From positions 1-64,000 of the forward strand of contig CALUVG010000005.1 in assembly GCA_944324165.1 (NCBI GenBank): a DNA stretch of 64,000 nt, given 5' to 3'. Shown here piece after piece: positions 62,101 through 64,000 of this stretch. Under the pieces are notes generated by a model, which did no database searches, was not told the origin of the DNA, and worked only from the letters and a program-made list of their open reading frames with translations. Both the position numbers and the translations under genes were made by a program. This DNA comes from Candidatus Gastranaerophilales bacterium. Its GTDB lineage: Bacteria > Cyanobacteriota > Vampirovibrionia > Gastranaerophilales > Gastranaerophilaceae. The number at the start of each line of letters is the position of its first letter. Within the stretch, counting starts at the first letter, position 1.

Positions 62101-63432
62101 TTACTTATTTTTTTCGCTGCGCTCGCGGATAGAAAGCCGTATCGGTGTGCCAAAAAAGCCAAAGGCTTCACGCAGCTTGTTTTCTATGTATTTTTTATAG
62201 TGATCTTTCATAAGATCAGCGTTGTTAGCGAAAATTACAATATGCGGAGGTTGAATTCCCGTTTGAGTAACATATAGTAATTTTAACCGCTTGCCTTTTG
62301 ATGATTGCGGCGGATTTAGCATATAAGCCTCTTTTATGACTTTATTCAACAATCCGGTTGAGACGCGCTTAGTACATTCTGCGAAAACTTCTTCTGCTTT
62401 ATCAAAGATTGTGTGAATGCGTTGTTTTGTTAAAGCACTGATAAAAATTTTAGGCGCAAATTCTAAAAAAGGAATATCGTTTGTTATTTTTTTTGTAAAT
62501 TCATTTATGGTATTAGATTTTTTGTCTTCAATCAAATCCCACTTGTTAATTGCTATAATCAGCCCTTTGCCTGCTTCCGTTATAATTGATGCAATTTTTT
62601 TATCCTGATCGGAAATTCCTTCTGTTGCATCTATAACAAGCAATGCGACATCGCATTCTCTAATCGAGCGTATAGCGCGGTCAACTGCAAATTTTTCAAC
62701 GCCGTAATCAACTTTTGCTTTTTTTCTAATACCGGCAGTGTCGATGATTATGAATTCTTTATCTTTGTAAGTTACTTTGCTGTCAATGCTGTCACGCGTA
62801 GTACCTGAAATATCCGATACAATAACACGATTTTCATTTAAAACAGAGTTAACAATAGACGATTTTCCGGCATTTGGTCGTCCTACAATTGCTATTTTTA
62901 TAATGTGTTCTTTGTCACTTTCCTCTATAACTTCAAAATCTTCTGTTATAAGTTCAAGTAAGTCGCCAACACCGCCGCTTCCGTGAAGTGCAGAAATAGC
63001 TATAGGGTCTCCTAACGCAAGTCCGTAAAAGTCGTTTATCATCATTAAAGATGCAGGATTATCAATTTTGTTTACTGCAAGATAAACAGGCTTTCCTGAC
63101 TGTCTCAATATATTTGCAATATCATAATCTACAGGGTTGGAACCTTCTTTTCCATCGACAAGAAATATGATTTTGTCGGCTTCTTCGCAGGCAATTTTTG
63201 CCTGATCGAAAATTGACAGCATAATTTCGTCTTCATCACCCGGTATAATACCGCCGGTATCAATCACGGTAAAAACTTTATTTTGCCATTCAACATCAAA
63301 ATATATTCTGTCCCGCGTAACTCCGGGTAAATCGTCAACAATAGAGTTTCGTGAACCTACAAGACGGTTTACGAAAGTTGATTTGCCTACATTCGGGCGT
63401 CCTACTATTGCTACTACAGGTTTTCTTTCCAT
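62101..63432 (-). CDS. der: Ribosome-assembly GTPase Der (EngA)
   Basis: 443 residues with two tandem GTPase domains: first G1 VGRPNVGKSTFVN, DTGGIIPGD and NKID; second G1 VGRPNAGKSSIVN, DTAGIRKKAKVD and NKWDL; then the KH-like C-terminal domain (GLLNKVIKEAYMLNPPQSSKGKRLK, in part). Needed for 50S ribosome maturation. It lies 24 bp downstream of the RecJ-like gene and is probably co-transcribed with it. Confidence 0.97.
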   Translation of the reverse strand: MERKPVVAIVGRPNVGKSTFVNRLVGSRNSIVDDLPGVTRDRIYFDVEWQNKVFTVIDTGGIIPGDEDEIMLSIFDQAKIACEEADKIIFLVDGKEGSNPVDYDIANILRQSGKPVYLAVNKIDNPASLMMINDFYGLALGDPIAISALHGSGGVGDLLELITEDFEVIEESDKEHIIKIAIVGRPNAGKSSIVNSVLNENRVIVSDISGTTRDSIDSKVTYKDKEFIIIDTAGIRKKAKVDYGVEKFAVDRAIRSIRECDVALLVIDATEGISDQDKKIASIITEAGKGLIIAINKWDLIEDKKSNTINEFTKKITNDIPFLEFAPKIFISALTKQRIHTIFDKAEEVFAECTKRVSTGLLNKVIKEAYMLNPPQSSKGKRLKLLYVTQTGIQPPHIVIFANNADLMKDHYKKYIENKLREAFGFFGTPIRLSIRERSEKNK

Positions 63433-63456
63433 AGTTTTTATATTATCACAAAAATA

Positions 63457-64000
63457 TTAACTTATGGAAAGAGTTTCTAAATCATCTTCCAAAAGGCTTT
63501 TTTGGAACTCTTCACATTCATCAATTAAATCAAGTAATTTGGTGTATTTCGCATTATGTAAAACGTTTGATAATTCGCTGTTTCCAATATATTCAATAAT
63601 ATAATAATCCGGTGTTTGTTCTTTAATTTTTATGAGAGAAACTTCTTCAAATATATTAAAAAGCAGCTGCAGAACATCATACGATTTGCCCAGAAAACTG
63701 GCAAATCTGCGCAATTCTATTTTGCCGTTATTGTTGTGGGCAGCAAATTTTAACATTCCGTTTACTGTTTTTAAAAACTCTTTTTCGTCAAACGTTTTAA
63801 TATCGTAATTCATAAAATGAATAGCTTTAGGGTTTGTTTGTTCTATTATTTTATTGAAAGTTTTTCGGTCAGCGGGGTAGTCAAAAAACATTAAGCCATC
63901 ACATTGGGATAATGTATCACGTGTTATAGATTTTTCAAAAAGACTTGCAAATGGTCTCAATGTATCTAAAGTGGATTTGCTTTCTGCAAAAACGGCAATA
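63457..64000 (-). CDS. RecJ-like exonuclease, C-terminal part (cut by window edge)
   Basis: The frame is open to the window edge, so the 5' part is missing. The visible ~180 residues begin AVFAESKSTLDTLRPF and continue CDGLMFFDYPADRKTFNKIIEQTNP and HFMNYDIKTFDEKEFLKT, ending in a winged-helix-like domain (GKIELRRFASFLGKSYDVLQLLFNIF in part). This resembles the C-terminal region of single-strand-specific exonuclease RecJ in cyanobacteria-like lineages. The catalytic DHH motifs would lie outside the window, so the name is tentative. Confidence 0.5.
   Translation of the reverse strand, partial: IAVFAESKSTLDTLRPFASLFEKSITRDTLSQCDGLMFFDYPADRKTFNKIIEQTNPKAIHFMNYDIKTFDEKEFLKTVNGMLKFAAHNNNGKIELRRFASFLGKSYDVLQLLFNIFEEVSLIKIKEQTPDYYIIEYIGNSELSNVLHNAKYTKLLDLIDECEEFQKSLLEDDLETLSIS

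Overview
The window is a low-GC, gene-dense bacterial chromosome segment. It most likely comes from a gut-type member of the non-photosynthetic cyanobacterial sister group (Vampirovibrionia/Melainabacteria, Gastranaerophilales-like). This assignment is inference. It rests on several paralogous AFTLAE-type prepilins, lineage-style proteins with an N-terminal SFTG/SFKG motif (Pgi, an FtsH-like protease, a GNAT-like protein), Gram-negative envelope genes (autotransporter, RND pump, TolC-like proteins, OmpH) and a probable replication origin next to dnaN, as in cyanobacteria. No tRNA, rRNA, CRISPR array, IS element or prophage was recognised.

Layout. 1-357: 96-bp tandem repeats. 358-3106: MATE exporter and enolase. 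3107-5348: palindrome-rich DNA around a prepilin-like gene (A). 5349-12276: Pgi, a large autotransporter, a second prepilin-like gene (B) with a divergent small HTH gene, and Prs. 12465-19275: DUF4127 protein, MntP, Pgk, OmpH and an endonuclease Q-like/UvrD fusion. 19476-30701: an FtsH-like protease with a degenerate ATPase, small hypothetical genes, an outer-membrane efflux protein, PncC, DnaB, a DppD-like ATPase and a LysM protein. 30785-43383: nitroreductase, two carbohydrate-enzyme-like proteins, LepA, a lone LuxR-type HTH, phosphatase, ferritin, a ferritin-like protein, a third prepilin-like gene (C) with its own divergent HTH gene, and carbonic anhydrase. 43483-48659: GT39-type glycosyltransferase, BioD-like protein, Xer recombinase, LarE and a broken nickel/cobalt transporter gene. 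48785-54729: a complete tripartite RND efflux operon. 54954-64000: cupin, small proteins, an oriC-like region, the dnaN/redox/FluC/EndoIV cluster, two tandem paralogous small proteins, a fourth prepilin (D) with a divergent XRE gene, Der, and the C-terminal part of a RecJ-like protein cut by the window edge.

Most striking signals. (1) Prepilins A and B are nearly identical through most of their length, but their last ~36 codons are divergent, C-type-lectin-like and strongly enriched in codons ending in C. In both, the stop codon lies inside a conserved hairpin. This is the look of variable regions of a diversity-generating retroelement (DGR) acting in trans; no reverse transcriptase or template repeat is in this window. 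(2) An oriC candidate with seven exact TTTTCTACA boxes and an AT-rich block lies upstream of dnaN. (3) Four promoters share TAAAGTTY-N12-KYCGW, resembling sigma-28/SigF promoters, and all precede small uncharacterised genes. (4) Several genes carry a -10 hexamer exactly 6-7 nt before ATG, implying leaderless mRNAs. (5) Domain oddities include the EndoQ-UvrD fusion, the Clp-N/pseudo-AAA/M41 protease, a BioD with a ruined P-loop, and a CbiM-like gene with a lipoprotein-like start and a frameshift.
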